Below, piece by piece: positions 24,046-36,000 of a DNA stretch of 64,000 nt. The position numbers were made by a program, and so were the translations under genes. Location: NCBI RefSeq assembly GCF_029962835.1, contig NC_080591.1, positions 40,741,501-40,805,500 on the forward strand. The letters are read 5' to 3'. The notes beneath the pieces are model-generated. The model worked only from the letters and a program-made list of their open reading frames with translations, searched no databases and was not told the DNA's origin. Within the stretch, counting starts at the first letter, position 1, and every line of letters begins with the position of its first letter. Source of the stretch: Magnolia sinica. Taxonomy: Eukaryota; Streptophyta; Magnoliopsida; Magnoliales; Magnoliaceae.

Positions 24046-27000
24046 TTGCCTTTAAAGAAAAAGAAACATTTTGACCTCCTGTTAAATATCCACCAATCAT
24101 TTAGTTCGGGAAGAAAATCAATGTACCGTTAGGTTTAAGAGCCATCTAATTGGGTCCCATGATTTGTATGGTATAGTTTGAGTTCATCATATGCAATGTG
24201 AACAATTTCTTATTGTTAACCATCATATGCCACCATAGTATCAAAGTTTCCTCGTTTTGAAAACCAGGAGAGCGTCTAGTAGCTAGATGGCTTCACCTAA
24301 TGATGGTAATTGTCCTTATACTTTAGAACCCTTCCCATATCCTTTGATAATGCAAAGTTTTAGCCTTCCAAACACTAATTGCATGGAAAATTTTGCTCCA
24401 ATCTACTCGTGTTTTATGTAGTAGAGATGTTCTAAGAGAGGAATGGGTAAGTGATTCTGATGAGGACATCACATCACCTAATGATGTTAATTGTCCTTAT
24501 ACTTTAGAACCCTTCCCATATCCTTTGATAATGCAAAGTTTTAGCCATCCAAACACTAATTGCATGGAAAATTTTGCTCCAATCTACTCGTGTTTTATGT
24601 AGTAGAGATGTTCTAAGAGAGGAATGGGTAAGTGATTCTGATGAGGACATCACATCATGTACACCTTTGCATACGAATTAGAGGAGGCGGGTCGCACTGA
24701 TTTCTCTATGGCTAGTTGAGTATCCATGTTCAAGTTGAAGACCCCACGTGCATGTTCATGCATCTTTGAAGATCCCACACTAGGAAGATGCATGTGGGCT
24801 GCATTTATGAGCTTGATGGACATGATGATTGGACTGTTGGATCATCATCATCGGACATCTTGATTGTGGTGTGGACACCCCCCATGGGCCACAAAATAGT
24901 TTAGTTGTTTAGAGTATTTACATGCTTCATTATTTGCTATGACTTATATTTGTGTTGACATCAAGGAGTTAGGAACAATTTTTAATTTATTAAGCATCTT
25001 TATGTTGAGAATCTTATATGAGAGCGCCTTTTTGTAAAAGGTCTTTTCTGAGACTATTAAAGAGAAAAGGGCGTGCGTGGAGCCCTAATGCCATTATTTT
25101 GAAAAAAAAAAAAGCTGTGTTTTCTATTCTTCATGTGATGTGAAGGAGCCTTTCATGTGATTTGGAAGAGAGATTGGTGCAAGACCAATCTTCCATCAAC
25201 GAGAGCGCGAGGTTCTCATCTATCCCATCGAGTTCTTCATTACAAGGTTTGTTGCAATTTTTGATTTCTCCCATCCAGATTCATAATCCTTTCCAAACTT
25301 TTTCAAACCTTCTCCTTTATCGTTCCCACATCAAACCCGACCTTGGGAGCCAAAACCCTACCCTACCAAACCCACATGTGCAACTGTACGGCCACACGTG
25401 TGAGCCCGTAGGGCTGGTTGTACGATTCCCCTTTATTCCTTTTGTTTCCTTCTCTTTTGCCATCAAAACCCTCTCCATTCCTCCATCCAAACCCAAACCC
25501 AAACCCTAATCCTAACATTCGATTCAAATCCCCAATTTCAACAATAATCCCATACCATAATTCCCACATTCTCTTCATTCCTCTTAAATCCCTAGCCTCC
25601 AGCTATCCAAAACCCTAATTCCCCTCTAATTAAAGCCTAAACAACCAATCCCTTTACCCAATTTACCCAATTAAATCCTAATTTCAAGTTTTCCCCAATT
25701 TCCCTAAACCCTAACTTCACCCACATCCAAATCTAGTAAACCTTAGGTAGTATTAGACCTTCCTCTTTAAAATAGGCCTAACCCTATACTATTTGGATGT
25801 TTTTACATCCATTAGATTCTAGTTTCCCATATTTAATGGTCTTGTAGGATGAAGCTTGGCAACCTAGGCTTAAACTATGCATCATCTCCTTTTGGAATCT
25901 TGGTATTTGTGATGATGGTAGCAAGCTTTGTGATTTTCATTAATTAATTTAATTTTTCTGATTGATCTCTCACATTATTTGAGTTTATGCATTGGTCCTT
26001 CATGAAATTTGGTACTAGAGAACATAGGTTTAGCATTGGACTTTTGTGTTGCACTTATGTTAGAGTCACATCTAGGGTTAGTTGAGCATACATTGCATAT
26101 AGGATCTTGGATCATGGTGCTGATTTTTGTTCATAGTTTGGAGTACCCTATTGCTGAATTTTCAGCTAGCGTTTTCCACTTATACCATTGCTGAATTTTT
26201 AGCGTAGTAATCTTAGGTTGTCACTTTGCTGAATTTTCATTTTGTAATTTTCATATTGCACTCTTTCTGAATTTTCAGTTTGTCTCTCTTAGATTATCGT
26301 ATCGCTGAATTTTCAATATAATATTTGAGGGTGAAGACTTGCTAAATTTTCAGGTTAGTGTTTCAAGTGTGTCTAGTTTGATCTCTAGGTTGGTTTTATT
26401 TTTGTTATAATACTATCATAGGATCTAGGTTTTCCTTTTAGAGTTTCCTTGTGTATGCCCACTCGTTTCTGGACGTGGCTTTGGTCTACAACTCACAATG
26501 AATCTAGAGCAAATTGCCGAAGCCCTTAATGCTATCAACCATCGTTAGATGGCCATTGAAGCACACAATAGAACCACCGCTACTCAATTGACCGCAACCA
26601 ATGCACGCGTCAATCAACTTGAGGCCTCCATACAAGCAAACCCCGACATTGGGGAAGATGTTCAATCTAAAGCTGGTGATCAAGTTGATAGGTAAGGGCA
26701 TGGTGGTGGCCAAAGCGTTGGCCGTGGTCGAGCACAAGTGTAACCACAACGTGAGGAACATCGTGACCGTCATGATCCAGGCACGCAAGTCATAAAAGGT
26801 GTAAAAGTTGAGGCTCTCATTTTTTATGGTCGCTTGGATCCCCAAGCATTCCTTGATTGGGTGGCAAACATAGACCACTATTTTGGGTGGTATGTATGTC
26901 TGATGCTTGTCGGGTGAGATTTGCCAAGATGAAGCTAGTGGGCTAGGCCAACATGTAATGTAAAATTGAAAGGAGAGAACCCCCAGTGGCGCATTGTGTT

Positions 27001-30000
27001 GAGATGAAAGAGGTCCTTAAAGAAAAGTATCTCCCTCTCTCTCTTATTGCCAAAGGCTCTAAGACCAGTGGCAGGCATTGCGCCAAGGACCCATGACTGT
27101 GTCAGATTACATCACCAAGTTCAAGGAATATATGATGCGATGTGACGTTGAGGACCCGATGATTACATTGCCCATATTCAGGATAGGCCTCTGATTCGAG
27201 ATCCAACGAGAACTTTATTCTCATGACGTTGGTGCATTGGAGCACATCTACCAAGTGGTGCAAGACATCGAGTACTATCTCAAAGCACCAGTTGGTAGGT
27301 TTTATGACTATCGGGATCCAAGTGTCAAGACTTATCCTCAAGGGACGTAAGTCTAACATGTGGAGTCAATCTAAGCCCCAAGTTGGTTTCCAGTCCAACC
27401 TTAGAGATGTTAAAGGAAAATGGATGTAAAGTGCTAGCTCTAGGGGGAGGTGTTCAAACACAATGCTTCAATTGCCATGGATTTGGTCACCTTGTGCATC
27501 AGTGCCCCTCGAAAGAGAGAAACAAGGCCCTAGTGATTGGTGAAGGTGAGGAAGAAGGAGATGAGCATGACGATTTTGAAGAAGTATATCAACCCAATAT
27601 CACTAGTGCTAGGAAGTAGAGGAAAAAGAGACCATAACACTTGAAGTAGTCAAGTGCGCCTTGACCAATGCTAAGGAGAATGATGGCTGACGTCGGACTA
27701 TGATCTTTTACACCTATGCAAAATGTGGGGAGAAGAATTGCAAGGTGATCGTTGATAGTGGTAACTGTAAAAATGTGATCTCCACTAGCACTTTATCTCG
27801 TTTGGGTTTGAAACCCAAACCTCACCCTTAACCCTATAGAATTTCATGGGTTGATGCATCTTCCATGCCAGTTACCTAGCAATGTCTTCTGCCTATTCAC
27901 TTTGGATCCTATTCAGATTCGTTGTGGTGCGATGTTTTGCCTATGGATATTGGACACATCATTTTGGGATGGCCTTGGTTATTTGACCGTGGTGTGACGA
28001 TATATGGCCGCTCAAATGTGTGTTCATTCCTGCATCAGGGCAAGAAGATCACTCTAGTTCCTCTCCCACCAAGAAGCAATTTGGAGAAGAAAGCTGAGGG
28101 GAAGTTGAGTAACCCAAGGAATACGAGGAGATCCCAACCTAAGTCCCCCCACGTTATGAATGCCAAGGAGTTCGAGAGAGAGGCTAAGGTGGATTCGATG
28201 GTGTACGCCTTAGTGGCTAGAGAAGTTACACCCAAGGTTAGTGAAGAGGGACCCCCTGAGGTGAATCCAATTTTGGATGAGTTTCACGATGTATTCCCAG
28301 AGGACTTAGTAGATGAGCTTCCACTCATGAGGGACATCCATCATGCCATTGATCTTGTCCTTCGGGTGACTCTACCGAACTTTTCTCATTATCGAATGAA
28401 ACTTATGAAGCATGCAAAGTTGAATAAGCAGGTAGATGAGCTCCTTAGGAAGGGTTTCATCCAAGAGAGTTTAAGTCTGTGCCATGCCAGCACTTCTCAT
28501 GCTTAAGATAGACGGCTCATGGTGCATGTGTGTGACAGTAGAGCCATTAATTAAATCACAGTCAAGTACTGGTTTCCCATACCACGTCTTGATGATATGT
28601 TAGACATGATGGCAGGTGCCACCATCTTTTCAAAGATTGACCTCAAGAGTGGGTATCGCCAAATACGTATACGTCCAGGAGATGAATGGAAGATAACTTT
28701 CAAGACGAAGGATGGGCTATACAAGTGGCTAGTCATGCCCCTTGGCTTGATTAACGCCCCGAGCACATTTATGAGAGTGATGACCTAGGTGTTGAGACCC
28801 TTAATGGGTAAGTTCCTTGTGGTGTATTTTGATGGCATTTTATCTATAACACATCAAAGGAACAACATCTCTACCATCTGAGGCAAGTTTGCAGGGTCCT
28901 CAGGACTGAAAAGCTCTATGCCAACCTTAAGAAGTGCACATTCATGTCAAAGAGCGTTATCTTCTTAGGGTTCGTAATATCATCTAAGGGCATGCGAGTG
29001 GATCCCGAGAAGGTCAGAGATATAGTTGAGTGGTTTGAACCGTGTAATATTCACGAGGTGCGAAGCTTTTACGGTTTAGTAACTTTTTATAGGCAGTTAA
29101 TTGGAGGATTTGGTTCCATCATGGCTTTAGATTGCATAAAGAAAGGGGAGTTTTTATGTACTAAAGCTGCCTCTAAAGCATTTAAGGAGATTAAAGGCAA
29201 GATGATTGAAGCTGCTGTTATGCGCCTTCCAGACTTTCTAAATTCCTTGAAGTCGCGTGTGATGCATCTGGTGTAGGTTTAGGTGGGGTGTTTAGTTAGG
29301 AAGGACACTCCGTTGCTTATTTTAGTGAGAAGTTGAATGAGGCAAAGCAACGGTATTCCACCTATGACAAAGAGTTCTATGCGGTCGTCCAATCCTTGTG
29401 CCATTGGCGGCATTATTTATTACTGCAAGAAATTCTTGTTCTCTGACCATGGGGCTTACATTACCTCAGTTCCCAGAAGAAATTAAACCCTAGGCACGAT
29501 AAATGGGTCCAATTTCTTAAGGAATATTCTTTCGTTCTTAAACATAAGGCTGCAGTCAAGAACAAACCTGCTGATGCCCATAGTCGTCGTGTGACGCTAC
29601 TCTAGAGTATGAGTGTGGAAGTGATTGGGTTTGAGCGGCTGAGAGAAGAGTATCCTACATGCCTATACTTTGGTGAGTTATACGTGTCACTACGAGATGT
29701 TTAATCGAGCGACAATCACGGGTTTGTCATCATCGATGATTTCAAACTTTGCATTCCTAGTACTTCCCTTCGTGATTTTCTAGTTTGGGAACTTCATGCA
29801 GGAGGGGTAGCCGGTCATTTGGGGAGGGACAAGACCATTGCCCTTGTGGAGGATAGGTTTTATTGGCTAAGTCTCAAGCGAGATGTAGCTAAGATAGTTG
29901 GGCAGTGCAAGACGTGTCAACTGGCAAAACAGAGAAAGCAAAATACAGGATTGTATATGCCTTTGCTAGTGCCCCATGCTCTGTGGTAGGATATGAGTAT

Positions 30001-33000
30001 GGATTTCGTGTTGGGTTTACCTAAGACTATCAAGAAACACGATTCTGCATTTATGGTTGTAGACCGTTTTTCCAAAATGACCCATTTCATTCTGTACTTG
30101 AAAATGTCACATGCCTCCAATGTGGCTAAACTTTTCTTAGGGAAGGTAGTGTATTTACATGATCAACCTAAGACCATTCTGTTTGATTGCGACGTATGTT
30201 TTATGATCTATTTTTGGAAGACACCATAACACATGATGGGGAGATGGCTTCAATTTTCATTTGTCTGTCATCCTCAAATAGACGGTCAGAGACTGAGGTT
30301 GTCAATAGGAGTCTTGGAAATTTGCTTAGATGACTTGTGGGTGATCACGTTAGAACTTGGTATATTGTTTTGCCTATTGCCGAGTTAGTGTATAATAGTT
30401 CCATTAATAGGTCTATAGGCATGAGTTTATTTGAGGTTGTGCATGCCTACAAACCTAGGAAATTCGTAGATCTCATACCTATGCTTGTGTCCCATAGGCC
30501 ATCTGAGTTAGCACATGAGTTTGCACGTCACATATATGAGTTGCATAGTGAGATCAGGAAGCAGATTAACTTAGGTAATGAAAAACATAAAGCACTTGCT
30601 GATTCTCATCGGAGATTTTAGGAATTTCAAGTAGGAGATTATGTCATGGTTTGTATGAGACTTAGAACGGTTCCCTCATCGGGTTGTTCAAAAATTGCAA
30701 GCGCGTAGTGTATGACTATACAAAATCCTGCAAAAACTGGGTCCTAATGCGTATATAGTAGACCTTCCACTTACAATGTAAATAAGCTCTACTTTTAATG
30801 TGGAAGATCTAATACGATACAAGGGTCTTGCTACTTCGCCTTTTGATCCATTTTCAGAATCTCGTATAGACCATGATCTAGTCCCTAACCTATGGCCCCT
30901 ACTCGACCAATCATCCCAGCCTTTGCCACCCTTACCCTCCTTGCCTGCTCGAAGTGAACAAGTCGAAGATATATTGGATGCGCAAGCGGTTTTCACTTGA
31001 CATGGGGGATTTCAGAAATTCCTCATCAAGAGGAAGCACAGGCCGATTTCAGATAACACCTGGATTACAGAGGTAGAGCTGCAGACTTTGGATCCCGACA
31101 TCCTTGAGCGCTACATGAGTTTTAGTCCGCCAGAGGCGAATTCTTCTCAACCAAGGAGAGTTGATGAGGATATCACATCGCGTATACCTTTGCGTACGTA
31201 TCAGAGGACGAGGCGGGCCGCACTAATTTCTCTGTGGCTAGGCGAGTATCTAGGTTCATGTTGAAGATCCCACGTGCATGTTCGTGCACTTTGAAGACCC
31301 CACACTAGGAAGATGCACGTGGGCTGCATAGAGGAGCACAATGGACATGATGATCAGACCATTAGATCATCATCATCAGATATCTTGATTGTGGACCCCC
31401 ATGGGCCATGAAATAATTTAGTTGTTTAGATTATTTACATCATTATTTTTGGTATTACTTTTATTTGTGTTGACATTAGGGAGTTGGGAACAACTTTTAA
31501 TTTATTAAGCGTCTTTATGTTGAGAATCTTATCTGAGAGCAACTTTTTGTACAAGGTATTTTCTGAGACTATAAAAGAAAAAAAGGGAGTGCGTGGACTC
31601 CTAATGCCATTATTAAAAAAAAAAGTTTCGTATTTTCTATTCTTCATGTGATGTGAAGAAGCCTTCCATGTGATTTGGAAGAGAGATTGGTGCGAGGCCG
31701 ATCTTCCATCAACGAGAGCACGAGGTTCTCATCTATCCCATCGAGTTCTTCATTACAAAGTGTTTGTTACAATTTTTGATTTCTCCCATCCAAATTCCTC
31801 ATAATCCCTTCCAAACTTTTTCAAACCTTCTCCTTCATCGTCCCCACAACAAACTCGACCTCGGGAGCCAAAACCCTACCCTACCCTACCAAACCCACAC
31901 GTGCGACCGTATGACCACACATGTGAGCTTGTAGGGCTAGCCGTACGGTTCCCCTTCATTCCTTTTGTTTCATTCTCTTTTCCCATCAAAACCCTCTCCA
32001 TTCCCCCATCCAAACCCAAACCCTAACATCCGATTCCAAAAATCCCCAATTTCAACAGTAATCCCAAACCCTAATTCCCACATTCCCTTCATTGCTCTTA
32101 AATCCCTAGCCTTCTGAAATTGCGGTAATGACCGCTTTAGTTGAAGTAGGAATATACCAATATGTCCTAGAGGGGGGTGAATTAGGACTTTTTAATATTT
32201 TATGATAATTTAAAATCCTATCACTCTAATCCTAAACGCAGGCATACATTAGGATTACTAAAGAGTAACTCTACTGGCTTCCAAGCCTGGTAGAGGATCC
32301 AATCATAATACTACTTTGAATAATAAACATGAAACAAGTTATAGTCTATGATGGATGTGACTGTATGTGAGATGTGATCTTAAATATGGAGGCATTTATG
32401 GAAATCACATAAGTAATGGAAAACAGTAACAATCACAAACACAATCATTTTTATAGTGGTTCAACTACTTGTCTACTCCACTCCCAGTTGACACACTCAA
32501 CCCTTGAGTGTACCGGATTTCACTAAGGAGGTTTCACAACAGGTTCACCTCAAACCGGAGGTTTTAAACAGGTTCACCTCAAACCGGAGGTTTTAAACAG
32601 GTTCACCTCTAACCAGTACAACCTGCACCTAGGTTGACATAGCGTGTCCACATGATAGTTTATGCTCCCACGAGCAAGAGTCAACACATAGCACCCGATT
32701 TTAGGCACACTGGCTAGGGATCCACTCAAGGAACCTCACAAGTTTATGCTCCCACGAGCAAGGGTCAACACAAAGCACCCAACTTTTAGACCACCCTACT
32801 ACAAGGACCTAAGAGTTTATGCTTTCCACAGAGCAAGGGTCAACACAAAGCACCCACCACATACACTCTCGTCGGAGGCTTCCTACGAGGACTTGCAATG
32901 GGTGAGAAACACCTTAGACTCAATCCTATAGAATAAATGATCACAAGGGTCCTCTGGATGCTAATGACTTACAGATAAGCAGATGAGTCCCTTTCAGCGC

Positions 33001-36000
33001 ATTGTTGAAGATTTCCTCCTTTGATGAAGAATCTTCAGCTTCCTTGATTCGCAACTCAGAAGATGTACCAATACATGGCGACGGGTTGGGTCAATGTTAT
33101 AATGGAATCCTACTCTATTGAATGTTTTCCTATAAGGGAGATAGAGCGATTCCAATCATCTATGCATTCAAAGCATCCTAGCTTAATGATTTGCCATTAA
33201 GGTGGTAGTTGGAGGATCCTTGAATGCGGAAGCTCATTCCCCAACCACTCTATTGAATGTCAAGGATGAGGGTGGATTGGAGGATGAACTCCCATGAGAG
33301 AAAAAGGCTTAGGGTATATGATCTAGGGTTAAGCACAGAAAAGCACTCTCTCTTTTTCTTTCTATCCAACAACCAAGGGCAAGCTCTCATTAAATAAGCA
33401 GAAGGTTCCAATGGATATAAAACGGTCACATTTTTGACAGAGTTCGATATCATCGAGCGTATACTCTCGATAACATCGACTGCCCGCTCGATGACACAAA
33501 CTTAAATGTCAAACGCTTTTGAAACCTTTTGTCAGCTGGTCGAGGAAATCGAACATGCGTCGATGTCATCGGATTTCGAACTCCGATTTCATCAACATGA
33601 GGTTCGATTTCTCGACATTTGAAAATGAGAGAGACTTGCTTTTGAAATATTTCAGGTTAAAAGAATGATCGAGGCACACTCGATATCGTCGGAATTTGAA
33701 TTTCGGTGATATCGATAGACTTGTCGATGCATCGATAAATCCAAAGGATTTTCCAGTTAAGCTTGCTGTACAGTTTATGTCTATTCTCGATGCAATCGAC
33801 CTAGTCTCGATATCATCGAAATTTGAATATCGATTCTATCGAGTGACCCTCGATCCAAGATAAAACAACCTAAAAATATTGCTGGATAACAGAGTGTCCA
33901 ATCCGATATCATCGAAGGGCTTCCAATATCATCGAAATTTGAATTCTGAGGATATTGAGGAGTACTTCAATATATCGAAGATTTCCTGATTTGCCTTAGC
34001 AGAACTTTGGACACAACATATATGATGTCGATTTTATCGAGTCAACTTCGATCGACTCGAGATTCAAATTTCGATGATATCGATATGGCTATCGATACAT
34101 CGATAATTCCGTCTAGAGGTATATGCGGTTGCTGGATATCTTATGTCCTCATTTCGATATTATTGAGTGAGTTTCGAGGACATCGGCAACACTGTTCGAT
34201 TACATCGATCAGTCTATCGATGAATCGACAGAGGTAGAAAACTCAGAGATTTTTTTGAAGTCTGAAAAAAAGTTTTCTAACCCAAAAACCCTATGATATT
34301 CTAATTAATTTTAAGGGTTTTAATTACCTGGTGTTTTGGGATATGGGATGTGAGGCTAAGATTTACTTGTTGCGAGTTCGGGCCCACATCCAGTTGAGGC
34401 AGACGGTTGATTGATCTTCCTATGGAGTTTCTCTGTCTAGCCATCTCAACACTCACGTTAATTGACAAACTAGGGCACTTTCACCTTCAACTATCAAAAC
34501 CCTAATTCTCCTCTAATTAAAGCCTACACAACCAATCCCTTTAATCAATTTACTCAATTAAATCCTAATTTCAAGTTTTCCCCAATTTCCTTAAACCCTA
34601 GCTCCACCCACACCCAAATCTAGTAAACCCTAGGTAGTATTAGACCTTCCTCTTTAAAATAGGCGTAACCCTATGCTATTTGGATGTTTCTACATCCATT
34701 AAACCCTAGTTTCCCATATTTAATGGTCTTGTAGGATGATGCTTGGCAACCTAGGGTTAAACTATGCATGATCTCCTTTTGGAATCTTGGTATTTGTGAT
34801 GATGGTAGCAAGCTTTGTGATTTTCATTAATTAATTTAATTTTTCTGATTGATCTCTCACATTATTAGAGTTCATGCATTTGTCCTACATCAAATTCCCT
34901 CATGATAGAGTGCGTGACAAGACGGTCACTTGTTATTTGTTCCTCACTTCCTTTACTCAACTTGTAGCTTTTCTCTTTCTACGAAAATTAGTTACTGTTC
35001 AATTAAATAAATAAATAAAGGTTCAACTAGTGTTTTGTTGGGGTCACCTACATTACTTGGGTGATGGCAGGTTTGTTAGTAATGGACTCATTTGCACAAA
35101 TAACTTTTGTTTTATTTATATGAAGATCCCGATCTGCAGCATCAACAACAGTGCTTGTAGCAGTAGGTGCAGGAGCAGGAGCAGGAGGAATTGTAGTAGT
35201 AGGATTGTTAATGGCATTAGTGGTAGTAATAGTAGCCATTGTCCAGAGTATCCCTGATATTATCTCCAGCTCGGTGATATCGATAACACTAGTAGGGATC
35301 CTGATAACACTGGTAGTACTAGAAATTCCAGGTATTGGCGATGTATCGCAAAGTATCGTCAGTATATCGATATCGTTGATATTTTCGATTGTGTAAATTC
35401 TAGGAGTCGCTTGTATTGCTAATATGTCGATATCGCCAACATATCACCAATATTTTTGATAATATCGCCAATGTATCAATATTGCCAAAATTCTTTTTAT
35501 TAAAAGAAATTCCATTTCATTTTTTATGGGTGTATGGTTGTATGCAATGTTCAAATTGTTGACAATAATATCGATAATATCGTGATATTATCGTTATCAC
35601 AACATGGGTGATATCGAGAACACAATCTTTCGTTTCCTTTCCGGTCATTGACAATTTCTTGGAGAAATATTGTGTTGTTGATATTCTGAAATATTGATGG
35701 AAGGTTGGATTGTAGGATGTGGTTGGATGGATTGATGGGATGGCTGGACTGATTTCTTATACAGCACATGTTTTTAGGCCCCCATTAAATGGAAACTTGT
35801 TATGTATGCATTCTTTTTGCTTTTTTTATTTTTTTGTTCCTAAATATACAAATGTGTATTTTAGCATCTCCTGAAGCTTAACTGAAAAATTCCACTATTT
35901 CCCAGCATATCCAATTATTGGCGATATCGATATTGTTTCTGTTTCACCGGCCAGCGAAACTTGTAGCGATACTAATACTTCAAACGCTGGTGGTAGCAGC

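Larger units (their letters stand above)
21335..24065 (+). mobile_element. L1 LINE in intron 13 with target duplication
   Basis: Flanks acatttttgaccttctgtt (21316..21334) and acattttgacctcctgtt (24066..24083) are near-identical, giving an 18-19-bp target duplication. Inside, in order: a pre-RT region ([16 protein letters not shown]), RT with [17 protein letters not shown] and [19 protein letters not shown], thumb ([34 protein letters not shown]), and the zinc-binding domain (23444..23836: [30 protein letters not shown]). Many frameshifts and stops. The 5' part of ORF2 (endonuclease) is absent. A small element interrupts it at 22928..23199. Confidence 0.88.
24639..34892 (+). mobile_element. 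Chromovirus-type Ty3 retrotransposon, near complete, in intron 13
   Basis: 5' LTR 24639..26005, an iMet-like primer site, gag, protease, RT, RNase H, integrase, chromodomain, purine tract, and 3' LTR 31162..34892 that is split by a solo LTR (32115..34483). Flanks gattc (24634..24638) and aattc (34893..34897) agree at 4 of 5 bases. The internal region is about 5.2 kb. Every protein segment has stops or frameshifts, so the copy is dead. It lies in gene sense. The chromodomain after the integrase places it among chromoviruses. Confidence 0.88.
31162..34892 (+). repeat. 3' LTR of chromovirus, interrupted
   Basis: Aligns with 24639..26005 from TGATGAGGATATCACATC to tcctacatca once the inserted 2.37-kb solo LTR (32115..34483) and one target-duplication copy are removed. 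Telo-box AAACCCTAA words occur at 32018, 32066 and 34497. Confidence 0.85.

Noticed and set aside
26504..26878. 124-codon minus-strand frame across the chromovirus gag
   Set aside because: Antisense shadow of the gag region on the plus strand.
35030..35396. Open frames on both strands encoding Ala/Gly/Val- or Ser/Arg-rich peptides
   Set aside because: Produced by trinucleotide-biased sequence within intron 13.
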